A stretch of 64,000 nucleotides of DNA from CAZJYI01 sp964550025 (GTDB lineage: Bacteria; Verrucomicrobiota; Kiritimatiellia; UBA8416; CAYOBW01): contig CAZJYI010000025.1 in NCBI GenBank assembly GCA_964550025.1, forward strand, positions 1 to 64,000, read 5' to 3'. This document shows, in pieces, positions 1 to 12,500 of this stretch. Made by a program: the position numbers and the translations under genes. Position 1 is the first letter of the stretch, and each line of letters begins with the position of its first letter. The notes below the pieces were generated by a model. It did not search any database, was not told the DNA's origin, and saw only the letters and a list, made by a program, of their open reading frames with translations.

Positions 1-115
1 GGTACGCTCCGCCGACTGGATTCGAGCCTGCTACTCGAACCAGGTGTCCGGCTCGACGTTCGCGATATTCTCAAACGTCCGTGCGCCGAAGGGCACGATG
101 TTGATCATACGATAG
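1..115 (+). CDS. C-terminal end of a giant LamG-type modular exoprotein (5' end outside window)
   Basis: The frame opening at base 2 encodes 37 residues and stops with TAG at 113-115. The peptide begins VRSADWIRACYSNQ and ends RAPKGTMLIIR. It is almost identical to the end of the 4356-residue protein that starts at 592 (same SADWIRACYSNQ block; tail GTLLIVR there). This marks it as the last part of a LamG domain plus the conserved tail of a third, upstream paralogue. Nothing more of the gene is visible. The only uncertainty is whether the upstream copy is intact. Confidence 0.85.
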   Translation, partial: VRSADWIRACYSNQVSGSTFAIFSNVRAPKGTMLIIR

Positions 116-181
116 AGAGAGACGTAGGGTCGGGCTGTTTGCCGTGATCCTCTGGGAGCGCGGCTAACACCCGACGGTGAA

Positions 182-250
182 CAGGCGGCCGAAGCCGCCT
201 GCGGTAAGGGTAGACGCCCCATGAGCCAATCCAAGCAGCTCATGGGGCGT
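182..250 (+). terminator. Two tandem perfect hairpins after the first exoprotein gene
   Basis: Two perfect inverted repeats follow the stop at 115. The first is an 8-bp GC stem (182-189 with 194-201) closed by a CGAA loop. The second is a 13-bp stem (214-226 with 238-250, arm ACGCCCCATGAGC) with an 11-nt loop. There is no long T run, so Rho-independent termination is possible but not proven. They may instead be 3' stabilising or REP-like hairpins. Confidence 0.5.
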
Positions 251-591
251 TCAATCTTCTCACTGCCAGGAAGAGGCTCAATATGTGATTGACCATAGCA
301 TTTTCGTCGCCTATCCTGTGTAGAGCATGGCGTATTAGAATTATCATCATACCAAACAGTATTGGGTCGGGACGTGTTGACGGGGTTGGTCAACTGTGAG
401 GAGGTGCCTTCGGATGGGCTCCTCTCCCACCGCTCAGGTCTAGGCATTCCAAGACTAGTCTGCACCCGTTTTCTACCCATTGCTCTTACCCCTTTTCACT
501 CTTCACGTCTCCTCTCGCTGAACGACCGCAACGAGAGTCGGGGACGCACCGGGCCGACTTGAATGACACACAATAAGAAGGGAGCAGCACT
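251..591. other. Gene-free stretch upstream of the 4356-residue exoprotein
   Basis: No credible gene is seen here. Bases about 296-360 are clearly more A+T-rich than the surroundings and are the likeliest promoter zone, but no convincing -35/-10 pair could be fixed. A GTTGAC-N7-GTCAAC inverted repeat (376-381 and 389-394) could be an operator. The last 14 bases before the ATG hold a usable ribosome-binding site (AAGGGAG, 578-584). Confidence 0.4.
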
Positions 592-3500
592 ATGAATAAT
601 GCAGTATCCGATTCGGAAAGGTACACGGCGTTTGGGGCACGGCTATTCCGGAAACCGGGGGCGTCGGGGCTGCTCGTGTGGGTGTCGATGGTTGTTTCCG
701 TGGTCTTGGCGGGATTCCCCGCCACGGCCCAGGCGCAGGGGGCCGGCAATTTCTACGAGGATTTCGACTCCTATGCCAACGGTTCGCAGATTGCCGGCCA
801 AGGCAACTGGATCTACTGGGCGAACACGAACGTCGCGGACAATGGCGGCGCGTTCGTGACCAACACGCCGGCTCTGAGTGGCGCGAACTCGCTCGAGGTC
901 GGGGCGGTTGGAGGCATCGGCAGCACTACCAATTCCGACGTCTGCTGGCAATTCACTTCGATCACAAACGGTGTCTGGACGTTCCGTGCCATGGTCAACG
1001 TTCCTGCCAACTCGACCAACGGACAGCAGGTGATCAACCTGATGGCCAGCCATCCCGCCACCCCCGACCGGGCCGCGGACATGTCGCTGGATCTGGACAC
1101 CGGGCTCGTGGACGGCGGCCCCGCGCAGATTGTCAGGGACCAGTGGACAGAAGTCAGAATGGAGGCACGTGTCGACGACCTCGAGTACGACATCTACTAC
1201 GACGACTTGCCTGTCGAGTTGAACGGTACATGGGACGGCCCGAACCAGATTGAAGCGATTGACCTGTGGGCCGACAACGGCACCAACGGCAGCGCTACAG
1301 GCGTCTCCCCGATCTACTTCGACGACCTCAGCATGGAGCGCATGTACATCAACAATGCCGACGGCGCCACCAATGTGACGGGAACCTCCGCAACCTTGAA
1401 CGGCGAACTGATGTTGGCCGTCGCGGCGACCACCACCGTAACGGTTTACTGGGGGCCTACCGACGAGGGCACGGATGCCGGCGCCTGGACCAGTTCAATC
1501 TCCCTCGGAATGCAGTCGGTCGGGCCGCTTGCCACGAACATCACAGGTCTGGCGGAAGACACGACGTACTACTACCGGTTCTTTGCCTCCGGCGGCGGCA
1601 GGGACGAATGGGCGCACGAAACCGCGTCTTTCTTGACACTCACGGCTCCCAGCCCCACGAATGATGCTCACAGCTTCCTGGCGAACGGGTCCGCGCGGTT
1701 ACGGGGACGGTTCACCGACCAGAACCGCGGCGACGTCACTTTCTACTGGGGCGACACCAACGGCGTATTCGATCCCGGTGGATGGGGCTATTCCACGTCC
1801 ATCGGCTCTCAGGCCAGTGCCACATTCTCGGCCGATGTCAGCGGCCTGCTCTTCCCGAACACCTACTACTACACCTGTTACGCCACGAACGCCTACGGGG
1901 ATGCCTGGGCTGATCCCTCGATGAGCTTTGTGACGCCGGATCCGGAAACCAGCGATTTCTCCACGGTCGATATCGGCAATTCGGTTCCCACGGACGTCAC
2001 GACGAACTCGGCCACGCTCAACGGCACGTTCAGCAGCACGGCCTCCATCTACGACATCTGGGTGCATTGGGGGACCGTAGATCAGACGACAAACGCCAAC
2101 CTCTGGGCAAACAGCGCCTTCCTCGGGACGTACACCAATGAGCCCGGACGCGGCTTGAGCCACACGGTCACGGGGCTCGATACCGGTTCGACCAACTACT
2201 TCGCCTTCCACGCCAGCAACGCCCTCTACAGCGCCTGGGCGGCGCCGTCAGCCGAATTTCTCACCGTCGACGGCCCACCGGCCGTGAACAATGTCGCGGC
2301 CGTGCCCGGCGTCATCTCCGCCACGCTGGGCGGTGAATTGACGGCCGGAAACGCCGCGGACGTCACCATCTTCTGGGGCCGCGCGGACGGCGGGACGAAC
2401 GCCTCCGCATGGGACAGCGCCATCCCTCTCGCCGATCTCGTCCACGGTGCCTTCTCGGCCGAGGTCGAGGTCGGCTACGGTGTAACCTACCACTTCCGCT
2501 GCTACGCCGCGAATGCGGCCGGTGAGGGATGGGCCGGTTCGAGCGAGAGCTTCGAGGCCCAGCTCCCGCTGCCGCGCACGGAGCTGACTCCCGGCGTGGA
2601 CTTCGCGGTGGATGCCGGGCTGGACACCGATGGCGATCAGTACTGGGAGGACCTGGTGCCCGGAAATCCCTCCGGACTCGGGCTGATGCTTGATGACTCA
2701 CCCGCGGTGAATCGCGTCGCGGCCGTGACGGGCACACAGCTCACTCACGCCTACGATTTCCCTGGAGAATCGGTTAACAACGAAGCGGGTGCGCTTCTGG
2801 TGAGGACCGACTCGCCCACCGTGGCTTCGTTCCAACATGCCCCGGGGGACTGGTCCAATGATCCCGTCTCGCTGGAGGTTTGGTTCAAGCCGGACAACCT
2901 GACGCCGACACCGGGCAATGGACAGATCCTCTTCGAAGATGGCGGCGGGACGGGAGTCGGGCTATTTATCGACAACAACGAGCTGGTCGTGTCGCACGAC
3001 AGCAATCAGGGCCAGATCTCGTACAATCTCAGTACGGATCCCTCAAACCTGCTTTTTGCAGCCGCCACCAGCGACTTCATCCAAGCGGTGGTTACCCACG
3101 ACACCGCGGCCCCCAACCTGACGCAGTTTTTCATCAACGGCCGGTTGGTGGGGACCAGCAACGATGACGGAGACTGGTCCGGAGGGGACGCAGCCGCCTT
3201 TGGAACCCGGGGGCAGAACAACACGGGAGGACGCGGCAACGGCCAGGCCAACACCCAGTCATTCGACGGGCAGATCGCTCTCATTCGGCTCTACAACGGA
3301 CAGATCCTGACAGAGCCCCAGGCCATGGACAACTACCACTCCGTTGACTATGACTACATCCAAATGGGGATCACCAACCTGTTGGTCTCGGATGTGCTCG
3401 AGAACACGGCCACTCTCAATGGCTCGCTGTCGGCCACCGGCTGGGTCTTCGACGTGACCGTGTACTGGGGTGCTACGAACGGCGGGACCGTCGCGGGGAA

Positions 3501-6500
3501 CTGGGAGCATGAGATGTCTCTCGGCTCCTACACCAACTACGCGGGGGACCTGAGCTACGCGGCGTCCGGATTGATGGCAAATTCGGGCTATTTCTACACA
3601 TTCAGCGCCACCAATGCCGTGACCAACCTGTGGGCCGCCCCGAGCCAGTACTTCGAGACGCTGGGAATGCCGGTCGTCAGCAATGCGGCGCCCACGGATG
3701 TGACGCAGACGTCGGCTACGCTCAACGGCGAGCTTGTTTCCGGCGGCACCGGTGAGGCCACCATCTACTGGGGACTTGCGGATGGCGGAGCCACGCCGGG
3801 CGGGTGGGAGCACACAAACACCGTTGGGACGGTCGTCGACACGATCAGCGCAACGGTCCCGGTCATTGCCGGCGGGACGTACCACTATCGCTGCTACGTC
3901 ACCAACGCGGTGGACGATGACTGGAGCGACCTGGCCGAGACATTTACGGCGCCTCTGGCGCAGGTGACCCTGGGCCTCGCGGCCACCATGCCGGATCTCG
4001 GCCTGGATCCGACCAGCGGGATCCCCGGTTGCATCTTCTGGATCGCCGCCGACGATATTGACGGTGACGGGGATACCGGCGACAACCCGACCAACGGCGC
4101 CCCGGTCAACGTCTGGGCCGACAAGTCGGGCCTCGGTCACGACGTCGCCCGGACAGGGCAGGTCGATCCGTCCCTCAACACCAGCGGGCCGAATGGCCGG
4201 CCCGTCGTCGCCTTCGACAGCGACCGCGACTACATGGCCACGACCTACAACTTCGACCCGCACACGGAGTACACGATCCTGTCGGTGGCCCGCTACACCG
4301 GTGGCGCCAGCACACGAGTCATCAGTTCCGCCACCCGCAACTGGCTGTTCGGCTTCCATGGCAACGGTGTCTGGGAGTGGCACGCGGAAGGCTGGATCTA
4401 CAACGGTGTGCGCTCGGACACGGCCTGGCACATCCACGCCGGCCATATCAACGATGCAGCGGATCCGCAGGCCAGCTTCTGGGTGGATGGCGAGCGTCTG
4501 GTGGTGGACGACGTCGGTTCCGGCAACGGCGGCCACATGATCGGCCAACTCGGCCTGGGCGGTTACCGCGACAACCAGGAAGAGTCCGACTGCGAGATTG
4601 CCGAGATCCTGGTCTATGACCGGGTGCTGACGGCGGAGGAACTGAACAAGGTCGGGTCATACCTCGACAACAAGTACAAACTCAACACCGCCTACGCACC
4701 CGTCACGGAGAGCCGGGGCACGGTCACGGCAACGGCAACGCTCAGCGCGCCGGCCATCTCGAACGTGACGGTCAATCTCGGTTTCGCGGTTCCGGATCCT
4801 CCGGGCCTGCTTCACAAGGGTTTCCACGAGCAAAACACCGACAACTACCTGGATCTGAACAACAACGGGGGATTGATGCGGCTCGCCCCGTACGGAACGG
4901 CCGTCTTGACGGACGGTCCCGCCGGCCGCGGTCTGGACTTCAACAACGATGCCGATTTCCAGGCCACGGGCGCAATCAGCCAGCCCGACTACTACGCGAA
5001 TCTCTTCATCGGCTATTTCCATGCGCCCGTGACCGGCCCCTACCTGTTCCGCAACGCAGGAGACGATGATCGCGGGGGCATCTGGCTCGACCTGGACCAG
5101 GACGGCATCTTCGAGTCCAGCACGCCGGGACTCGGATCGGATCGCGGCGAGCAGCTCTCCTGGGAGGACGGCGGCGCCAAGGAGGTCGAGCTGACCAGTG
5201 GCGAGCGCTACATGGTCGCCTTCACCCACCGTGAGGGTACCGGAGGGTCCCGTTGTGACTTCCGGATGCGCGTGGTGTACGGTCCCGAGATGATCATCAA
5301 GCCTTCGGACCCGGCACAGGCCGGTTGGTGGACCTACATGGGGGCGTCGGCCACGCATGGGTCGGACTACACCTCCGTGGCGAGCGTGATGATCCCGGCC
5401 GGCAGCGTTTCCACTAACTTCACTGTCACGCCCATCGACGACCTGGAGCAGGAGGAAGACGAGACGGTATTGCTGAGCATCGACTCGGTCGTCAACGCGG
5501 TCATCGGCACGCCCGGTGACGCCACGTTTGTCCTCAGCAGCGAGGACCCGGAGGTTGTCAACAGCGCACCAATGAACGTCGCCGACGGCAGCGCCACGAT
5601 CGGTGGCACGCTGACCATGGGGGATGAGGCCTCCGCCAGAGTCTACTGGGGCGCCACCGACGGCGACACCGACCCCTCGCAGTGGGGTGCAACCATCGTG
5701 GTGAACTACGCCGCGGAAGACGTGCCCTTCTCGTTCGACCTCACCGGCCTGGAGGCGGGCAAGACCTACTACTATCGCTGCTACGCCACGAACGACAGCA
5801 ATCTCGGCGAAGACTGGGCCGATGCCACAAGCAGCTTCGTCACCGAGGGGACATCTGTGTCGATCGATGACATTGCCGTGGTCGAGGGCAACAGCGGCAG
5901 TGCGTCTGCCGTGTTTACCGTCAGCCTGTCCGCTCCGAGCACCGGCGGTGTCACTGTTGGTTACGCGACGCTCAACGGGGATGCCACAGTGGCCGGGGGC
6001 GACTACACCGCCACGAACGGGACAGTGAGTATTCCCGCAGGCCAGGTCAGCACTCAACTCACCGTGATGGTCAACGGGGACAGGTTGGCCGAGGGTATCT
6101 CGGAGAGCTTCACCGTGGAGCTGAGCAACGCAACGGGCGCCTCCCTGGGGGACGCGAGCGGCACATGCACGATCGAGGACGATGATGCCGACGTGTACTT
6201 GCGCGGCTTCACCCATCGCATGCCGATCACCTTCAGCGGCTACGCTGGCGGTGAAACGCTTACAAACTGGCCCGCTCTCCTGCGAATCAGCGAGGCGAAC
6301 ATCCCCGGATTCACATACGCATCACTCGCGTCCGCGACGGGCGGCGACCTCCGGTTTGCCAGCTCCGACGGCACGCGCCTGCTCAGCTTCGAGATCGAGT
6401 CGTGGACCCCCGCGGGCGAGTCCGCTGTCTGGGTCCGGGTACCCGAGCTTGCGGGCACCGATACCCGGATCTGGGCTTACTGGGGCAACCCGAACGAGAC

Positions 6501-9500
6501 CACGTTGCCCACCTATGCGACCGACGGCTCCACGTGGGACGAGACCTTCGCCGCCGTGTATCACCTCACCAGCGCCTGCGACGATTCGACGGCCAACGCC
6601 AACCACGCACCGGTCAATGCCGGCACCCCGAGCAACGCCGCCCAGAACGTGATCGGCCAGGCGTATGACTTCAATGGGAGTTCACGCTTCAGAGCCCCCG
6701 ATGCGCCCTCCCTCGACCTGGTGGACGGCTGTACACTGTCGGGCTGGTTCAATGCTCGGGCCTTGACCCAGTGGCAGGGCATGATCGCGAAGGGCAATGA
6801 CAGTGCCTACGAGCTCGAGTTCGGCCGGGGCAATAACAACTGCCGGATCAGGATCAACAACGCCGGCGGTGATGGCGACAAGGCTCAGATCAATGGTTGG
6901 TCCGCCAACACATGGTACTACATCGTTGGGACCTACGATATGCAGAACACGCGGCTCTACAGGGACGGCGTCCTAGGCGATACGCGCCCGCTGACGGCCG
7001 CGATCAACCAGAACAACGAAGGGCTGACTATCGGCGCCCGCCACAACAACAACATGAACGGTATGTTGGACGAGTGGCGCGTATCGAATGTCCCGCGCAG
7101 CGACGACTGGATCCTGGCGTCCTATGAGAACCAGAAGACGAACTCCACCTTTGTCACGCCCGGGGGTATCGAAAGCCGGCCCGTCATCACCATTGCGGAC
7201 GGCGCCACGAACATCACGCAGACTTCGGCCTACGCCACGGCCACGCTGACCTCCACGGGCACGGCCGAAACCACGGTGTGGGTGCACTGGGGCGAGACGG
7301 ACGGCGGCCAAACAGCGGGGAACTGGGCGAACACACGCTCCATGGGGACGGTGACACAGGCCCCGCCGGTGGCCTACACGACGAACCTCGTGGGTCTGAC
7401 GAGCGGTGTCGAGTACTTCTACGCGTACAGCGCGAGCAACAGCCTCGGCGAGAGCTGGGCCTCGTCACAGTTCTACACGCTCGGCGCGCCGATCGTTGAG
7501 AACACGCCCGCTACACCGCACGTGGGCTATGCGACGCTCAACGGAAACCTGTTGTCCACGGGCGGGGCGCCCACCACGGTCTTCACGTACTGGGGCGAGA
7601 CCGATGAGGGCACCAGCGCCGCGGCCTGGGATCACGTGATAACGAACGGGCTGTCGCCGGAAGGCGCCTTCTCCGCCGACACAACGGCCGGCCTGGTCTA
7701 CGGACAGGTGTACCACTACCGCTCCATGGCAACCAATAGCAACGGGGGAGCCTGGGCCGACACGGGCAGCACCTTCACAACGGCATACCCGGTTCCGCCG
7801 GAGGCCATCGAGCTCGCGATCTACCGCGAAGCTACGGCCGGGGACGATGTTCCCATAGCCCCCAATGCTCTCGAATGTGACTGGGACACCACCGTGCGGG
7901 TGGAAGGCGACGCGCACGCGTTGCAGGCCGACAATAAGAGCATTGCCTGCGCCGCCGGGCACCACCTGGTCATGTACAGCGCCTACCTGGACCGTACGAC
8001 CAGCGGCAACCGGTCGGAAGTGCAGGGGCAACTCCGGTTGAACGGAACCGACCTGCCCATCGGCTGGTCACAACTGTACACCCGGTGGGACGGCGGCAAC
8101 GAGGAGGCCATCCTGAGCGGTGGCGGGATCGTCGAGGTGGCCAACGATGACGATCTGCTTCTGCTGCGAGCCTTCCGCACTGACAACAACGGCGCCGGGA
8201 CGATGGTGCGATGGCCGGACGCATCGGGCATACAGCTCCTGAAGCTCGGTGACAGTTGGGACTACTGCCGGTTGCACAGGTCCGTCGATCAGGCCGGTCC
8301 GAACAGCGCTGCCTGGGTCCCGGTACAGTACGACACCCAGGACGAGCTGGATACGGGCTCGTTCGCCCATGACACCGCCGTTAGTCCACAGAACATCACC
8401 CTGAAGACGGCGGGGCACTACCTGGTCCTGGCGAACACGTACGATTTCTGTTCGCAAGACAGGACCATTCTCAAGCAGCGCCTGGTGTTGGACGGCGTGC
8501 AGATCGAAGGTTCGCTCACGACGGTCTACATACGCGGGAACCAGAATAGCTGCAGCGAGGGGGCAGCATCGATCGGCATGATCATTGAGACGACCGGCCC
8601 CGACCAGGTGCTGACCGTCGAGGGGGCACTGGACGTGAACCGTAGTGCATCAACCTACATGGCCAACAAGTGCGCCATCTCGATTGTGAAGCTGCCCGAC
8701 AACGGTGCCTACGTTCGTCTCGGTGATTCCGGAGCCGACGACTTCAATCCCGCCGCAACGACAGCGTTGGGCTGGGATACGGAGCTCGAGCTCGATGCGG
8801 ACGGCTTCACGCACAACGACAGCCAAATCGCCGCCGCCGCGGACGACGACTACCTGTTCATGTGCGCGCTGTACGACAATGACGATGCGGTTCAGAGGGG
8901 ATGCTACTGGCAGCGGTGGCGCACGGATGGCAACACCATTCTCCCGTACGGTCACGCCGGCAGATATGCCCGCAACACCGGCGGCGCCGACTCGTGCGGA
9001 AACTGGTCCGGCATCCTTCTGGACATGACCGCCGGATCGTACGTGGAAACGGTCTCCGAGCAATTGGGCGCAGCGGGGGCACTGACCGCCGACAACAAGG
9101 GGCTGCAGGGCGTGCAGTTGTCGTCCATCGCTCCCGTCCCGAAGTCAATCGCAAACCTCGCGGCCTCGGACGTGACAGCCACTTCGGCGACGTTCAACGC
9201 ATCCGTCTTGGCCTCCAATGCGATCTACGATGTGCGGGTGTACTGGGGTGAGACCGATGGCGGCAGTGATGCCGGGCAGTGGACGTCCAGCGCGTTGCTC
9301 GGGACCCTCACGGATGTGGCAACCAACGTCGACCATAGCGTGAGCGGGCTGACCCCGGGTGCGGTCTATTACTACACCTTCCGCATCACGAACCCGGCCC
9401 ACGATACGTGGGCGTCGCCCGCAGTGATGATCGAGCTGCCCGGACCGCCGGTCATCTCGGATGGCTGGGCAGGGACCATCGCGGCGCCGACGGCCGACCT

Positions 9501-12500
9501 CAAGGGCCGGTTCCTCACCCATACCCGCGGCGACGTGACGATCTGCTTCGGGCTCACGGACGGCGGCACTGGCAGCGTCGACGACTGGGACCACTCCGTC
9601 GTCCTCGGCGCCCAGACGGAGGCAGACTTCTCGAGCGTCGTCAGCCCCGTGTACCATGGGCAGACGTACGCGTTCCGCTGCTACGCGACGAACGCGCATG
9701 GGGACGATTGGTCAGAAAACGCCACGACATTCAGCGTCGAGTTGGCGCCTCCGCGCATCCCGTTGGAGGGCCTGCTGGGCATGTGGACGTTTGACGACGG
9801 TACGTGCAACGACGTCTCCGGCAACGGGCACGACGGCCTGAACAGCGGCGGCGTCTTCAGCGGCGATGTGGCGCCGGGAGCCACAGGGCAGAGCATCGAT
9901 CTGAACGGAGACAAGTACGTTCTTGTCGATACGGGCGGCAACCAGGATGTGTTCGACGTGGACCGGCTGACCGTGTCCTGTTGGGTCAAGGAGTGGCCGG
10001 ACGGCGCATGGGAACCCTATGTTGGCAAACGTGCCGAGACCGACGGTTGGGATCTTCGCCGGTTCTCCCGCAACTACGCGGTGGACGGCGACGTGAACCT
10101 GACCATGCGCGGCACCAGCGGCGACGACGCCTTTCCCCATTCGGGCACGAGCATCAACGCAGACCAACAGTGGCACCATCTTGCCGCGACCTACGACGGC
10201 AGCGTGGCAAAGCTCTACTTTGACAACCAGGTCATTGCCCAGGAACTGCACACCGGCGACGTCAACGACACCGGCTCCATGCTGGTCTTCGGCGCCAGGG
10301 ACAATTCAGGGGGCGGGTTGCCAAGCCTCAGCCACTTCTCCAGCACGAAACTCGACGACGTCGTGATCTACGATCGGGGCTTGACGGCCGAGGAGATTGG
10401 AGAATTGTACGCGCATCACACCACGCCGCCGGTGGCCAACGACCCGCCCACCGATATGACGTTGAGCTCGATGCAGGCCAACGCCACCATGACGCTGAGC
10501 GGCGGCATCTACGACCTCTGGGTCTACTGGGGACCAACGGATGGGGCGGACAGCCCGGCCGCGTGGGCCTCGAACGCGTTTCTCGGCACGGTGACCAACT
10601 ACGTCGGCTCCATGAGCCACGTGGCCCCTATCATGCCGGGGATGACGAACCACTACACCTTCCGCGCCACGAACATGTACGCGGACACGTGGGGGACTCC
10701 GTCTATCATCGTGGACCCGGTGGCAGAACCGGCCATCAACAACGATGCGGGTGCGCTCACGGCCATCGGGTCCGCCACGCTGCAAGGCGACCTGACGGCA
10801 GGCGGCTATGCCGATGTCTTCGTCTACTGGGGGCGCTCTGACGGAGAAACCAACGCAGCGGCCTGGGATTCGGTGGTGGCCATGGCGGATACGCCGGAAG
10901 GCGCGTTCGATACCGACGTGAGCGCGGGCCACGGTGTGACCTACCATTACCGTTGTTACGCCACCAACGCGTCGGGCGACGTCTGGGCAAGCAACACGGC
11001 CAGCTTCGAGACGCCCGCACCCATTGTCGGCACGCCGGATGTGCCCGTGACGGGCGGGCTCCTGGCCCATTGGGACGCCGCCAGCCTGACCGTTCCCGAC
11101 GGGTCGCAGGTCGACGCCTGGGAGAACTCAGTCAATCCCGGCACGTACGACCTGGCGCGAATGGGCGGCAGCCCCACGTACCTGGAGAGCGTGGCCGGGC
11201 TGAATGGCGAACCGGCCGTGTTCTTCAACCCGGGTACCGAGGATTGGTTCGAGTTTGACGACATCAACACCATCCGCACGGTGTTCTGGGTGCTCAGGGA
11301 CGCCCGCGTAAACGCCGAGCACCAGTTCATGCTTGGCGACGACAACGTGTTTCACTTCCACAATATTGGCACTGCGATCTGGAACAACAATGCCCACGCC
11401 AACGTCAGGGGCGGCAGCACCGAGCTCAACGGCGCCGTGATCGACGGTTTGACGACAGACCGCCCGACCGATTTCGCGGTGATTTCGGTGGTGACCACTA
11501 ACGGCCCCGTCGAGGCCAGCCGGGTGTCCAGAGACCGGAACATCAACGGCCGGAGCTGGGAAGGTGAGATTGCGGAGATCCTGCTCTACGACCAAGCCCT
11601 CTCCGCCGCGGACGAGGACGAGGTCGGCAGCTATCTGAGCTGGAGATACGGTCTCAGCACGGCCTATCCGGAATGGTACACTCTGGATATCGCCAACAGC
11701 CCGGTCTCCAACGTGTCAACCGACTCCGCCACCATGAACGGGATGCTGGACGCCGACGGCTGGACGTTCGACATCTACGCCTGCTGGGGAACCAACGACG
11801 AAGGGACCGTGATCGGGGACTGGGATTCGAGCGTGATGATCGGCTCGACCACGAACTACGCGGGGGTATTGACGTACGGGATCACGGGTCTGGAGAGAGG
11901 CACGGACTACTTCTGTACGTTCATTGCCACGAATGGAGCCACTAACCTGCCGGCGGTCCCGAGTCTCGCGTTCCAGACCATGGATGAGCCGACGATCACG
12001 AACCTGCCGCCGACCGATGTGATGGCGAGCTCCGCTACCCTCAACGGCAGTTTCGTTGGCGGCATGGGCGAGGTGACCATCTACTGGGGGCTGTCGGACG
12101 GGGGCGAATCCCACGGCGCCTGGGGCAATACCAATGCCTTGGGAGCAGTGAGTGCCGGCCCCTTCTCAACGAACGTGTCGCTTCTGGCCGGCGGTCAGTA
12201 CTACTACCGCTGCTACGTGACGAATGCGCTCGGCGAAGATTGGGGGAATCCCGCCGCGGTGTTCATGTCCGCGGCAGCGGGGATTACGGTGGCAGACGCG
12301 TCGATCACGGAGGGCGACACCGGGCAGGCGGACATGGTGTTCGGCGTGACACTCTCCGATGTCAGCGCGTCGAACGTGACGGTCAACTTCGCCACCGGCG
12401 GCGGTTCGGCCGCCGCGGGGGTGGACTACGCGGCGACGAACGGCATGCTGACCTTCCCGTCGGGCTCGACCAGCACGCAGATGGCCGTCACGGTCTACGG

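Noticed and set aside
3259..6216. Long minus-strand frames (429 and 519 codons) opposite the first exoprotein gene
   Set aside because: They recur at the matching places opposite the paralogue (for example 21306-22877), as expected for shadows of repeated modules, and have no start signals or domains.
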